Below the pieces are notes generated by a model, which saw only the letters and a program-made list of their open reading frames with translations, did no database searches and was not told where the DNA came from. From positions 1 through 64,000 of the forward strand of contig CAYWEN010000010.1 of NCBI GenBank assembly GCA_964457545.1: a DNA stretch of 64,000 nt, read 5' to 3'. The stretch is from JAGGTJ01 sp964457545. GTDB lineage: Bacteria; Desulfobacterota; DSM-4660; Desulfatiglandales; Desulfatiglandaceae. Every line of letters starts with the position of its first letter. Within the stretch, counting starts at the first letter, position 1. This document shows positions 43,252 through 52,996 of the stretch, one piece after another. A program made the position numbers and the translations under genes.

Positions 43252-45753
43252 TCAGATCATGTGGTATGGATCTATATCTATGACAAAATTGACTCCGTTT
43301 GATTGAAAGCTGTTTCTCAATAGTTTTTCTGCCTCATTAAGGAGATGTTTCTGCAAGGATGTGTTTTTTGATTTGAGCAATATCTGCCAACGATATCTTC
43401 CTTTTATCCTGGCTATTGGAAACTCAACAGGTCCGAGTACCTGTGTATCTCTTTTTGGTGCAGGCCATTTGTCAAGGAGATCTGTTATGGTTGCACATAG
43501 AAGGGATGCCATACTTGCCGTCTGTTTTTTGCTGTTCCCCTCCACTCTGATACAGGCAAGATGTGAAAAGGGAGGATAACCAAGCTGCTTCCTTAATCCT
43601 GTTTCCTGTTCAAAAAACAGTCTGTAATTGTGAGAAGCAGCAGCGCTGATTGCATAGTGTTTGGGATTAAAGGTCTGAACAATTACCTTTCCTTTCTGAT
43701 TCCCTCTTCCTGATCTTCCTGCCACCTGGGATATTATCTGGAATGTCCTTTCTCCTGCTCTGAAATCTGGAAAACCGAGGGACATATCTGCAGCAACAAT
43801 TCCCACCAGGGTTACTCCTGGAAAATCATATCCCTTTGCAATTAACTGTGTTCCAATAAGAATGTCTGTCTTGTGATCACTGAAGCTTTTAAGAATACGG
43901 AATGCTTCATTTTTTTTTCGTATGCTGTCAGTGTCTATTCTTAATATCCTTGCCCGAGGAAACAGCCTTTTTACCTCCTGTTCCAGTTTTTGCGTTCCAA
44001 AACCATAGGGTTTGAATACAGATCGTCCGCATGATGGGCACCTTGAATTCTCGGTTGTGTAAAAACCGCAATAATGACATCTCAGTATATTGTCTGTGAT
44101 ATGATGGGTCAGGGCTACATCACAGTTCGGGCACTTAAGGGTTTTGCCGCAGAAACGGCACAGGTGGATTCTGTGAAATCCCCTGCGGTTTAAAAAGAGT
44201 ATGGACTGGTTCCCGTTTTCCAGGGTGTTTTCTATCTCTCTTTTCAGTTGGGGCGTCAGTATCATCTCTTTTTCTGTTTTGTTTTTTGCCTTTTTAAGGT
44301 CTATGATCTGTATTTCAGGGAGTGGACGGGCTGTTACCCTGTCCGTCATTGATATCAGGGAAAATTTTCCATTGATGCAGTTATGATATGACTGAACAGA
44401 AGGCGTGCCTGAGCCGAGAACTGTAACGGCATCCTGTATACTGGCCCGGACAACGGCCATATCGCGAGCATTGTAATGGGGAGGTGTTTCCTGTTTATAG
44501 GACAGGTCATGTTCTTCATCGACAATTATTAATCCCAGGTTTGGCATGGGTGCAAATATGGCTGACCTTGTGCCAATTACCACATCTGCTTCCCCTCTTG
44601 CTATACGTTGCCACTGATCAAGTCTTTCTCCCCTGCTTAGTTTGCTGTGATAGATGATAACCCTGTTTCCCATCCTGTCCCTGAATATGCTTTCCATGTA
44701 AATGGAAAGAGCAATTTCAGGAACGAGTACAATGGTTTTTCTGTTAAAAGAGAGGGCATACTCTGCTGCCCTGATATAGACTTCTGTTTTTCCGCTTCCT
44801 GTTACTCCGAACAGTAAACAGGATGCATATGTTCCTTTATCAATAAGTTGTTTTAAGAACTTCAGGGCATCTTTTTGCTGACAGTGCAGTTGCGCAGGCA
44901 AGGGCGCAGGGGTTATGATTGAACCTGCAGGGTCTCTGTATACCTCACGTGTATATGTTTCAATGATACCTTTGTCTTTCCACTTGTTAACGAGGTATCT
45001 TGCATTTTTGAAGCTGCGGGTTAAATCCCTCAAGGATACAGAGGTGGATGTAAGTACATACTCTAAAAAATCTTTTTCCCCTTTTGCCCTTGCAACGGTT
45101 GGATTTTGAGACAGCAGATGGTTTGCATTGTTGCCTTTGACAGGTCTTACAAATTTGAGGGTAAGAGGCTTTGTTTTTTCAGGTTCCCTGTAATTTGTAG
45201 ATACCCAGCCTTTTTTTTGAAGGGAAGAGATGTCATTGGCCGGGAAGGTGAATCGTTTTCCGGGATTTTCCCGTATCCATTTTAAAAGGCTGTATGCCTT
45301 TGATTCATGGTCCAGGTTTTCTATGGCCCTTAATCCTTCATCTGTTATGGATGCGGTTTTGTAAGGGGTGATGTTAAGGCCGGCAGGCAGGGCACATTCA
45401 ATGATCTTGCCTATGGGTTGCATGTAGTAATTCGCAACCCACTCAAAAAATATGGCCATGTCTTTATCAAAAAAAGGTGTTGGATCCACTAATTCGGCAA
45501 TGGGTTTTAACTGGAAGTCCGAAGGATGGGGTAGTCCCTTTTCAAGGACATAACCTGTAATCTTTCTGTTTTTAAATGGTACCGTTACCCTGCTTCCGAC
45601 CTGAATCTTGTTAATGAGATAATCATCGGTTTTATATAAAAAGGTCTTTTTTACAGGCAGCATTATGGCAACCCTTACACATTTTGAAGGATTGTCATTT
45701 TTGTTGCCGGAAGTTTTATCGGCTTTATCCAATATGTATGGTTCCGCAGGCAT
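43252..45753 (-). CDS. priA: Primosomal protein PriA (replication restart helicase)
   Basis: PriA reloads the replisome at stalled forks. The 833-residue protein has the N-terminal 3'-end-binding domain, winged helix, and a superfamily-2 helicase: Walker A GVTGSGKT (316-323), DEEH box (412-415), then eight zinc-binding cysteines in pairs (CRFC, CPNC, CHYC, CPSC), and C-terminal helicase motifs (GTQLIAKGYDFPGVTLVGI; QVAGRSGRG). The start is uncertain: ATG 45753 adds about 26 residues before the family start near MLPVKKTFLY (ATG 45663). Upstream lies a repeat A-like segment. Confidence 0.94.
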   Translation of the reverse strand: MPAEPYILDKADKTSGNKNDNPSKCVRVAIMLPVKKTFLYKTDDYLINKIQVGSRVTVPFKNRKITGYVLEKGLPHPSDFQLKPIAELVDPTPFFDKDMAIFFEWVANYYMQPIGKIIECALPAGLNITPYKTASITDEGLRAIENLDHESKAYSLLKWIRENPGKRFTFPANDISSLQKKGWVSTNYREPEKTKPLTLKFVRPVKGNNANHLLSQNPTVARAKGEKDFLEYVLTSTSVSLRDLTRSFKNARYLVNKWKDKGIIETYTREVYRDPAGSIITPAPLPAQLHCQQKDALKFLKQLIDKGTYASCLLFGVTGSGKTEVYIRAAEYALSFNRKTIVLVPEIALSIYMESIFRDRMGNRVIIYHSKLSRGERLDQWQRIARGEADVVIGTRSAIFAPMPNLGLIIVDEEHDLSYKQETPPHYNARDMAVVRASIQDAVTVLGSGTPSVQSYHNCINGKFSLISMTDRVTARPLPEIQIIDLKKAKNKTEKEMILTPQLKREIENTLENGNQSILFLNRRGFHRIHLCRFCGKTLKCPNCDVALTHHITDNILRCHYCGFYTTENSRCPSCGRSVFKPYGFGTQKLEQEVKRLFPRARILRIDTDSIRKKNEAFRILKSFSDHKTDILIGTQLIAKGYDFPGVTLVGIVAADMSLGFPDFRAGERTFQIISQVAGRSGRGNQKGKVIVQTFNPKHYAISAAASHNYRLFFEQETGLRKQLGYPPFSHLACIRVEGNSKKQTASMASLLCATITDLLDKWPAPKRDTQVLGPVEFPIARIKGRYRWQILLKSKNTSLQKHLLNEAEKLLRNSFQSNGVNFVIDIDPYHMI

Positions 45754-45754
45754 T

Positions 45755-45921
45755 ATTCAGACAGTACAATAAAAGGCCGGGTTACGGCATTTCTTGCCAG
45801 CCTGTGATCAGTGTCCGGGATTGCCATGCCCGGATTCCGGATATCCTGGTGCCTGCCGGGCATGGAAATATATTCTGGTTTTCAAGCATGATTCTATATG
45901 TTTTTACAGTGAACATTTATG
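45755..45921 (-). repeat. Possible repeat family A relative (minus orientation)
   Basis: On the minus strand it starts CCATAAATG (45921-45913) and ends TTGTACTGTCTGAA just before the priA start, matching both ends of family A, while the middle differs and instead holds the inverted pair CCATGCCCGG (45826-45835) and CCGGGCATGG (about 45856-45865). It may be a strongly diverged member. Confidence 0.45.
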
Positions 45922-45929
45922 GAAAGATC

Positions 45930-46397
45930 TTATCTGATTTCAAGTATTTCATATTCCTGTATCCCGCCTGGTGTCCTGATTTTTACCTCATCTCCCTCTT
46001 CCTTTCCAATCAATGCCTGTCCAAGCGGAGATGTTACTGATATCTTGCCATTTTCAGGATCAGATTCATAGCTTCCCAACAGTTGATAGGTTATCTCTTC
46101 ATCTGTTTTCAGATTGCAAAGCAGAACAGTGGAGCCAAATACCACGCGATCAGCGGGATCATCGCCAATCTCAATAACATCTGCCTTTGCTATTGCATTT
46201 TTCAACTCATTAATTCTTGCTGCAATAAGAGACTGTTTTTCCTTGGCAGCATCATATTCTGCATTTTCGCTTAAATCACCGTGGGCCCTGGCCTCACTTA
46301 TGTCTTTGATATTTTTTGGCCGTTCCACGGTTTCAAGATGTTTGAGCTCCTGCCTCAGTTTCTCAAGACCTTCTTTTGTTATCGGAATTTTTTCCAT
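45930..46397 (-). CDS. greA: Transcription elongation factor GreA
   Basis: GreA rescues backtracked RNA polymerase by stimulating transcript cleavage. The 155-residue protein has the N-terminal coiled coil with the acidic tip GDLSENAEYDAAKEKQ (about 40-55, the functional D/E pair) and the C-terminal FKBP-like globular domain (VVFGSTVLL; ITSPLGQALIGKEEGDEV-like segment). AGGAG lies 11 bases before the ATG. It is between feoB and priA on the same strand; probably an independent unit. Confidence 0.95.
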   Translation of the reverse strand: MEKIPITKEGLEKLRQELKHLETVERPKNIKDISEARAHGDLSENAEYDAAKEKQSLIAARINELKNAIAKADVIEIGDDPADRVVFGSTVLLCNLKTDEEITYQLLGSYESDPENGKISVTSPLGQALIGKEEGDEVKIRTPGGIQEYEILEIR

Positions 46398-46497
46398 ATA
46401 TATTGCTACTCCTGTTTATCTTATGTCCGTTTGTGAATAGACACTGATTCTTTTTATTGTTAATACCTCTCTTTGCATAGTTGTGAAATCAGTTGTC

Positions 46498-48921
46498 TTA
46501 CAGACCCAGTATTCTGCCTCCCTGGCCTATAATGAATGACACAGCATAGGCAAGGATTATATTAAAACAAATGGAAAACCATACCCATTTCCAGGATGTC
46601 TCTTTTCTGATACAGGCCAGGGTTGCTATGCAAGGAACATAAAGCATGGTAAAAACAATCAGGGTAAAGGCTTTTAGCGGGTTCCAGGACGGATCGTTTG
46701 CAAGTCTTTCAGCGAGAGATTTGGAACGGTTCGCAGTTGAATCACTCAGGGAGTATGCCGTTCCCATTGTAGACAGAATTATCTCTTTGGCTGCAAAACC
46801 TCCCACAAGGGCGATGTCTGTTCTGTAATCAAAACCAAGAGGCCTTGTGAGAATTTCCAGTTTTTGTCCCAGCCAGCCGGCTACAGTATGTTTTAATGCC
46901 GTCTGTCGTTGTTCTGCATCGATTTTTTCTTTTATCTGTCTGTATTGAATGTACTCATGCGCTGCCTCGGCCAGGCTGTTTTCAGTATGGCCGGTGTCGG
47001 ATTCAGGGACAGGTGCCTGGGAATACTTGTCGTAACCATCCGTGTTATCAGTTTTATTCAGATATGTTTTGTATGCTGCATTTAACAGGGGGAAAAAACG
47101 GCTTTTTCTGAGTTTCTTTGTGATGTTTTCGTCTTTATTTGCAACTGCTTGGGCATATGTCAGGTATAACTTGTCCAGTTCCCTCAGGTCTTTTTTGTTT
47201 TTAATATATTTTTTTAATGCAGGAGAATTCAAGGTTATGTTTTCTATGCTGTTTTTCCGGTTTTCAAACACCCTGATCTGATCGGCAGAAAGCTGTGGAA
47301 AACTCATCATACCCCACAGCAGTACAGAGAGTCCCAGAATTATTGTGCCGGCCTTTTTAATGTACTGAAATGTTCTTTCCCATGTATGGATACATGCCCC
47401 TTTCAGTGTAGGGAGCCTGTAAGGTGGCAGTTCCATTACAAATGGGGTTTGTGAACCCTTTAATACGGTTAGCCTGAGCAGTTTTGCTGCAAACAGTGCA
47501 AATATCCATGATGTTATAGTAAGCAGAAACATCATTGTTGTCCGGTTTTCGGAAAAAAAGGCTGCTATAAGAACTGTATATACTGGCAACTTGGCCCCAC
47601 AGTTCATAAAAGGAATTACCAAAAGGGTTGCTATTCTCTCTTTGGGATCCCTTAGTGTCCTGGTTGCCATTATTCCAGGAACAGCACATCCGCCAGATAT
47701 TCCTCCGCTTATTATCAGGGATATGACCGAATTGCCATGAAGGCCGAACCATCGCAGTACCCGATCCAGCATAAATGCTATTCTTGCCATATAGCCGGAA
47801 TCTTCGATTATGGCGATGGCAAAAAACATGAACATAATGATAGGAACAAAACCCAAAACACCACCAACTCCATCAACAATTCCGGATATTATGAGGGACT
47901 GGATATGTCCTTTTGGAACAACAGTGCAGATAACTACCTTCAGCTTTGAAAAAAACATGTCTAACCAGTTAATGGGCGCTTCACTGGCAGAAAAGGTAAA
48001 AAGATACATTCCGTAAAGAATCATGATCATTAATATAGGACCAAGGACACGGTTTGTCATTACCTTGTCTATTTTGTCTGACATGTTAAGTCGTGACTGG
48101 ATCTGTCTCTTTAATGCCTTTTTTGTTATTCCTGTCAAATATCCATAACGGTGATCTGCTATAATGCCTTCAGGATCCTCTTCAAGTGTGCTTAGTGTGT
48201 GTTTGATAACCCTTTGAGTTATGGCATGGATCTTTTTGCTAAGATCAGGATCCTTTTCCAATGAGGCAAATACCTGTTTGTCTCCCTCAAGACATTTCAG
48301 GGCAAGCCATCTTGCCGGATATTTTTCGTTTGTAATACCGGATGCCTTGATACTGGATTCTATTTCATCAATGGCCTTGTCAATGTCCAAACCATAGGAT
48401 ATCTTTGCAGGCTGCCATTCCTTTGGTTCAGCAGCCAGTTCGACTATCTTGTCAAGAAGATAGTCAGTTCCCCTGTTTGATCTTGCCACCATTGGGACCA
48501 CAGGGACACATAAGAGTGAGGATAACTGTTCATGGTCTATGTCAAGGCCTCTTGATTTTGCTATGTCTATCATGTTGAGGCCTATCAATAAAGGGACTCC
48601 CATCTCCTTTAGCTGTATGGTGAGGTAAAGATTCCTGTCAAGGTTGGATGCATCTACTATATCCACTACAAGGTCCGGTCTGTTGTTGATCAGGAAATCT
48701 CTTGCCACAATCTCTTCGAGGGAATAGGCAGTCAGAGAATATGTGCCCGGCAAGTCAACTACCTCTATCCTGTATCCCTTGTGATTGACAGAACCGTACT
48801 TTTTTTCGACAGTTACTCCCGGATAGTTTGCAATATGTTGTCTGCCGCCTGTTATTGCATTAAAAACAGTGCTTTTCCCTGCATTTGGATTGCCCGCAAG
48901 TGCTATGGTGATGGTTTTCAT
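46498..48921 (-). CDS. feoB: Ferrous iron transporter FeoB
   Basis: FeoB imports Fe(II). The 807-residue protein starts with the G domain (GNPNAGKS at 10-17; DLPGTYSLT; NMID), a helical dissociation-inhibitor region, then a membrane part with two Gate motifs (GGISGGCAVPGIMATRTL and VPCIATLACI) and GFAAKEIILSTMGT. An about 135-residue hydrophilic insertion (about 541-676) separates membrane helices. Its ATG overlaps the feoA stop (ATGA). The pair indicates an anoxic, ferrous-iron habitat. I found no convincing Fur box upstream of feoA. Confidence 0.95.
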   Translation of the reverse strand: MKTITIALAGNPNAGKSTVFNAITGGRQHIANYPGVTVEKKYGSVNHKGYRIEVVDLPGTYSLTAYSLEEIVARDFLINNRPDLVVDIVDASNLDRNLYLTIQLKEMGVPLLIGLNMIDIAKSRGLDIDHEQLSSLLCVPVVPMVARSNRGTDYLLDKIVELAAEPKEWQPAKISYGLDIDKAIDEIESSIKASGITNEKYPARWLALKCLEGDKQVFASLEKDPDLSKKIHAITQRVIKHTLSTLEEDPEGIIADHRYGYLTGITKKALKRQIQSRLNMSDKIDKVMTNRVLGPILMIMILYGMYLFTFSASEAPINWLDMFFSKLKVVICTVVPKGHIQSLIISGIVDGVGGVLGFVPIIMFMFFAIAIIEDSGYMARIAFMLDRVLRWFGLHGNSVISLIISGGISGGCAVPGIMATRTLRDPKERIATLLVIPFMNCGAKLPVYTVLIAAFFSENRTTMMFLLTITSWIFALFAAKLLRLTVLKGSQTPFVMELPPYRLPTLKGACIHTWERTFQYIKKAGTIILGLSVLLWGMMSFPQLSADQIRVFENRKNSIENITLNSPALKKYIKNKKDLRELDKLYLTYAQAVANKDENITKKLRKSRFFPLLNAAYKTYLNKTDNTDGYDKYSQAPVPESDTGHTENSLAEAAHEYIQYRQIKEKIDAEQRQTALKHTVAGWLGQKLEILTRPLGFDYRTDIALVGGFAAKEIILSTMGTAYSLSDSTANRSKSLAERLANDPSWNPLKAFTLIVFTMLYVPCIATLACIRKETSWKWVWFSICFNIILAYAVSFIIGQGGRILGL

Positions 48922-49184
48922 TTGGTATTTTTCTCCGGAGCGTCAGGCACCTCTATCTCAACCTGAATGAAGTTTGCCTCATTATTTCTCAGCGTGAGGA
49001 TGCAGTCTCTTACCTTTATGGCTACCGGGTCTTTTAGTGGCGCACGTCCCTGAACATGTATCTTTGTCTCAGGAACAAGACCCATCTCTCTTATCCTTCT
49101 CCCCATTTCTCCCATAGCGGATACCTTTTTTATGATACCCTTCTGGTTGTTTAACATCTCGCGCATTGATATTATCTTTTTCAT
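48918..49184 (-). CDS. feoA: Ferrous iron transport protein A
   Basis: FeoA is a small SH3-like cytoplasmic partner of FeoB. The 88-residue product has SAMGEMGRRIREMGLVPETKIHV and DPVAIKVRDCILTLRNNEANFIQVEI, the usual pattern (G-x-x-R-R-x-x-E-M-G and ALR-x-x-EA). It overlaps feoB by four bases. The ribosome site AAGGAG is further than usual from the ATG at 49184, so a start at the second Met (residue 7) is possible. Confidence 0.93.
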   Translation of the reverse strand: MKKIISMREMLNNQKGIIKKVSAMGEMGRRIREMGLVPETKIHVQGRAPLKDPVAIKVRDCILTLRNNEANFIQVEIEVPDAPEKNTK

Positions 49185-49308
49185 TGCTGTAAAAAATGCT
49201 CCTTCCTGTGTATGAACCCGTATGTTTTATTGTATGGAGATGTTTGCTGAAAACATTTTTTATCAAAGGGTTGAACTGTTTGGCAAAAGTATGAAAACTG
49301 ACATAATT

Positions 49309-50457
49309 TTATATCTGCTTCAGGATTGATCTTGAAACAATGGTTTTTTCCATTTCTTTGGAGCCCTCATATATCTCCAGTATCTTTGCATCCCTGTAAA
49401 GACGTTGCACCTTGTATTCATCTATGTATCCGTAACCTCCGTGCATCTGGAGCGCTTCGTTGGCACATTTTACTGCTGTTTCACCACAGAACCATTTGGC
49501 CATTGCTATCAGTGCATGGTCAATCTTGCCGTTATCAAGCGACCAGGCAGCTTCATAATACAGGTTCCTTGCAGCCCTGACCATAGTGGCCATCTCTGCT
49601 ATCTTGAATTGTGTTACCTGAAAGGATGCAAGAGGCGCCCCGAACTGTTTCCGTTTTTTTGTGTACTTTACGGATTCATCAAGTGCAGCCCTTGCAAGAC
49701 CAACTGCCTGTGCGCATACATGTGGTCTGGTTCTGTTGAAAAAGGCCATAAGCTCATGAAAACCTTCTCCTTGCTTTCCAACGAGATTGTCAATAGGGAC
49801 CTGGACATCGTTTAAGGACAGCTCTGCCGTATCAGAGGCGCGCACACCTAATTTCCCTCTGATCTTTGTTGATTCATAGCCATGGGTATCTGTTGGGACC
49901 AGTATGAAGCTATGCCGTTTGTGTCTTGACGGGGCATCAGGATCAGTCAGGCAAAAGACAAGTATGTACCTGGCTATGTTGCCATTTGTGGTAAACATCT
50001 TTGATCCGTTTATGATCCATTTATCATTGTCCCTTATGGCTGTTGTTGTTGCTGACGTAACGTCACAACCTGCATCAGGCTCTGTGATTGCTGTCCCCAT
50101 CATGGCCTGTCCGGATACCAGTTGAGGCAGTACTGACTTCTTTTGTTCTTCAGTTCCGAACAGGCCCAGCAGTTCGGAACCGAATGTGGCCGAAAGGATT
50201 GCCTGACCAATACCGGGGTCTACTGCCCAGAATTCTTCAGCGATAAGGCAGTGCTCAAAAAAACCCATGCCTGCTCCACCGTAGGCTTCGTCAATAAACA
50301 CGCCCACAAAACCAAGCTCGCATGCCTTTTTCCACAAATCAAGATCAAATGTCTCGTCTTTATCAAATTCCATTGCCCTGTCCGGGAATTCCCCTTCGGC
50401 AAATTCCCTTGCAGCCATTACAATATCTCGCTGTTCTTTTGTAAGGGTAAAATCCAT
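49309..50457 (-). CDS. Acyl-CoA dehydrogenase
   Basis: This FAD enzyme oxidises acyl-CoA to enoyl-CoA. The 382-residue protein has the three family parts: helical N-domain (MDFTLTKEQRDIVMAAREFA), beta domain (MGTAITEPDAGCDVT; WIINGSKMFTTNG), and C-terminal helices with RKQFGAPLASFQ and QMHGGYGYIDEYKVQRLYRDAKI. The catalytic base is Glu364 in IYEGS. The substrate cannot be read from sequence; short-chain or benzoate/glutaryl pathway enzymes of anaerobes share this length. GGAG precedes the ATG. No etfAB genes are nearby. Confidence 0.93.
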   Translation of the reverse strand: MDFTLTKEQRDIVMAAREFAEGEFPDRAMEFDKDETFDLDLWKKACELGFVGVFIDEAYGGAGMGFFEHCLIAEEFWAVDPGIGQAILSATFGSELLGLFGTEEQKKSVLPQLVSGQAMMGTAITEPDAGCDVTSATTTAIRDNDKWIINGSKMFTTNGNIARYILVFCLTDPDAPSRHKRHSFILVPTDTHGYESTKIRGKLGVRASDTAELSLNDVQVPIDNLVGKQGEGFHELMAFFNRTRPHVCAQAVGLARAALDESVKYTKKRKQFGAPLASFQVTQFKIAEMATMVRAARNLYYEAAWSLDNGKIDHALIAMAKWFCGETAVKCANEALQMHGGYGYIDEYKVQRLYRDAKILEIYEGSKEMEKTIVSRSILKQI

Positions 50458-50534
50458 CTGAAATCTCCGTTTAAAATATATAGACCATGAATAATCTGTC
50501 TGGAATATTGCAGTACAGTATTACATGACAAGGT

Positions 50535-50879
50535 TTAACCAGGAGGCCAGGTCATGGTTCGTCCTCCAAGAAGATGCAGGTGAAGATGATATACCTCCTG
50601 TCCTCCGTCTTTGTTGCAGTTAAATACTGTCCGGTAGCCTGAATCTGCCATATCAAGCTGAAGTGCAATATCTTTTACTGCAAGAAAAATATCGGCAATG
50701 ATCGATATGTTTTTTTCGTTGATATCATTCAGTGTGGCAATATGTTTTTTTGGTATGATCAGGATATGGTGTGGTGCCTTTGGATTAATGTCATTAAACG
50801 CAAAAACCGTATCAGATTCAAAGACCCTGTCTGTAGGTATTTCACCGCTTGCGAATTTGCAGAATATGCAGTCATTCAT
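50535..50879 (-). CDS. HIT family nucleotide hydrolase
   Basis: The 114-residue protein belongs to the HINT branch: MNDCIFCKFASGEIPT with a CxxC at 4-7, FNDINPKAPHHILIIPKKHI, and the HIT active site HLHLHLLGG near the C-terminus. Such proteins hydrolyse phosphoramidates such as AMP-lysine or AMP-N-type compounds. AGGAGG precedes the ATG. An upstream fragment at 50899-50932 resembles the beginning of repeat A. Confidence 0.94.
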   Translation of the reverse strand: MNDCIFCKFASGEIPTDRVFESDTVFAFNDINPKAPHHILIIPKKHIATLNDINEKNISIIADIFLAVKDIALQLDMADSGYRTVFNCNKDGGQEVYHLHLHLLGGRTMTWPPG

Positions 50880-50898
50880 TACTGTTCCTCCTGTTCAT

Positions 50899-50932
50899 TT
50901 CCCATCTGTAAATAGTTGTTTTGCCTGATATC
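50899..50932 (+). repeat. Repeat A 5' fragment
   Basis: TTCCCATCTGTAAATAG followed by TTTTGCCTGATATC resembles the starts of copies 1 and 2 and the fragment at 21996-22028. It lies just upstream of the minus-strand HIT gene, like copy 4 relative to lptE. Confidence 0.4.
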
Positions 50933-51108
50933 GCCCTTGTGCCCAGATATTACCTAAGATACTTCAGTGTGTTGCTGTGCCTGAAGTTTTTTGCGCTTTG
51001 TTCCTGACCGGTTTGCCGGATATGTTTTGCTATCCGCAACAAACAATGAAAGCACTGTGTCCGTTGATACAGGCACGTATGTATAAAGGGTTTTCATATA
51101 AAATTATC

Positions 51109-52593
51109 TCACTTGGGGATGGACAGTGTCCGGTTTTTTTTATTGATTGTAACCCTGAGAACCTTTCTTGTTGTCTGTGTAACCTTGAAACGATCATCAA
51201 TCCTTATACCACAAATCCATACCGGAATTTCCTTAAATGTCAAGATAGGAATTCTTTTTCTTTCAGATAGCGGGATCTTGAGATCAATGAAAAAATCCTT
51301 AAGTTTTTTGTGGCCATGCATGCCAAGAGGGATAAAACGGTCTCCCGGACGGAAAAATCTCAGTTTCAATGGATAGGAAAGGGTGTCTGCATCAAAAAAG
51401 GCCTCTGCCCTCTTGATATTTGAAATTCCCAGGGACTGCTGTTCTGGCGTTGTAACTGTGTTATCAGCATGAACCCTGGTCCTGTTAAAAATGCAGTTTT
51501 TGTCTATTGTGTTTCCTGGTATCTCTGACAGAGAGATGTCACAGGGAAACCCCTTTGGACTGTATTGTCCCGGACCGTTTATGCAAAAGGATGTATCTGT
51601 TATTTTGTATAAACGGTTTGTACGGGTAATTACAAGATGATGGTAGCTTCGTCTTACAGATATCTTTCCGGGCAAGGTAATCTGTGTATTGGGCCTGTTT
51701 TCGGCTGCAATGGCTTCTGCCCTTTTTATATGATGCAGGGTGATCCTGTTAAGATTGCCTGCAGTCTTGCGTATGCCTGCCCTTAGTATCCTTTTCTGCA
51801 ATGCAGGGTGAAGACCGGAAAAGGGAGATAAGGGCAGCCTGATTTCACCATCATGGGTTGTTTCAGCGTACTTTGTCAGCCAGTTCATGGCCATTCCATC
51901 CAGGAACCTGTCTTCATCTCTCAATATTTCGGCTGTTTGTGCCAGAATCTTTTCAAGACCCTGCTGATACTGCCTGAGCAGTGGCATAAGCTGAAGTCTT
52001 ATTTTGTTTCTGAGATATCCTGTATCAAGATTTGAGGTGTCTGTAATGTATTCAAGCCCTGTCCGGTCAAGATATTGTTCTATTTCCGTACGGGTAATAT
52101 CAATAAGAGGCCTTATGATTAGTTTGTCCCTGCACGGTGGTATGCCGGACAATCCGGATGTTCCACTTCCCCTTAACAGCCTCATTAGTACTGTTTCTGC
52201 CTGGTCATTCCGGTTGTGTCCCAAGGCAATTTTGTTTGCGCCATAGGATTCCTTTACCTTGTACAGAAAATTGTATCTGGCCTTTCTTGCCAGTTCCTCT
52301 GTGCATCCCTTGTGATTGCTGATTGTACCCCTGTCCTTTTCCGAGACAAAGAAAAGGCCATATTTCTCTGCCAGTTTCTTTACAAACATTGTTTCTTTGT
52401 CATCGTCATCGGGTCTGAGTCCATGGTTGAAGTGGGCCACAACAATTTGTGTCTTAAACTCATCCATCAGTGTATACATGATGTGTAAAAGGCAGACAGA
52501 GTCAGGGCCTCCGGAAACAGCGGTCACTATTAGGTCCCCTTTTTCTATCATGGCATGTTTGAAAATGGTTTGTTTTACCTTTTTTAATATCAT
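51109..52593 (-). CDS. tilS: tRNA(Ile)-lysidine synthase
   Basis: TilS modifies the CAU-anticodon cytidine of tRNA-Ile to lysidine, needed for AUA decoding. The 494-residue protein has the ATP pyrophosphatase loop SGGPDS (29-34), HFNHGLRPDDDD, GHNRNDQAETVLMRLLRGSG, and RPLIDITRTEIEQYL, then the helical linker and C-terminal domain (LRFFRPGDRFIPLGMHGHKKLKDFF). Length is that of the long form. A ribosome site is not obvious. An adjacent perfect hairpin lies upstream (52619-52638). Confidence 0.93.
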   Translation of the reverse strand: MILKKVKQTIFKHAMIEKGDLIVTAVSGGPDSVCLLHIMYTLMDEFKTQIVVAHFNHGLRPDDDDKETMFVKKLAEKYGLFFVSEKDRGTISNHKGCTEELARKARYNFLYKVKESYGANKIALGHNRNDQAETVLMRLLRGSGTSGLSGIPPCRDKLIIRPLIDITRTEIEQYLDRTGLEYITDTSNLDTGYLRNKIRLQLMPLLRQYQQGLEKILAQTAEILRDEDRFLDGMAMNWLTKYAETTHDGEIRLPLSPFSGLHPALQKRILRAGIRKTAGNLNRITLHHIKRAEAIAAENRPNTQITLPGKISVRRSYHHLVITRTNRLYKITDTSFCINGPGQYSPKGFPCDISLSEIPGNTIDKNCIFNRTRVHADNTVTTPEQQSLGISNIKRAEAFFDADTLSYPLKLRFFRPGDRFIPLGMHGHKKLKDFFIDLKIPLSERKRIPILTFKEIPVWICGIRIDDRFKVTQTTRKVLRVTINKKNRTLSIPK

Positions 52594-52996
52594 AAAAGTA
52601 GTATTTGAGAGCAGTTTTCAGCGTGAAAAAACACGCTGATTGTATATTGAAACAAAAGATTTTTTGCGTGATCAGGCCTCTGTAACTGCTGTAAGGGGGT
52701 ATGGATAAAGAGGTTTCAAGATGTACTTTGTTATCAGAATATGTTACAGGGGAATAACAGTATTTCTGAGAATAACTTTTGAAATGAACAATCCCGGGAG
52801 ATTGTCTGAAAACAGCAACTGTTCCATGATCAAGTTTTTATATTTATCATAAAACAGTCTTGTGTTCATCTGTTTTCTTGTCTCTCGGATATCTGTATCT
52901 TATGCATTGAACTTTGTCAGTGCCCAGGGATTGATCCTGCAGATTGGGCGCCAGGCAAATTATGGTATATCCATTTACCCTTAACAGGAGGTAATT
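52594..52996. other. Intergenic region between divergent tilS and trpB2
   Basis: It contains the hairpin at 52619-52638 and otherwise nothing I can name. No T-box or tryptophan-related leader is recognisable ahead of trpB2. Confidence 0.45.
52619..52638. repeat. Perfect hairpin CAGCGTG-N6-CACGCTG
   Basis: CAGCGTG (52619-52625), AAAAAA, CACGCTG (52632-52638). Seven perfect pairs with an A6 loop, 26 bases upstream of the tilS start. It could be an operator or leader hairpin of the tilS transcript. Confidence 0.5.

Noticed and set aside
49185..49308. Fur box upstream of feoA
   Set aside because: Only a loose AT-rich similarity around 49249-49268; not close enough to the GATAAT repeat consensus.
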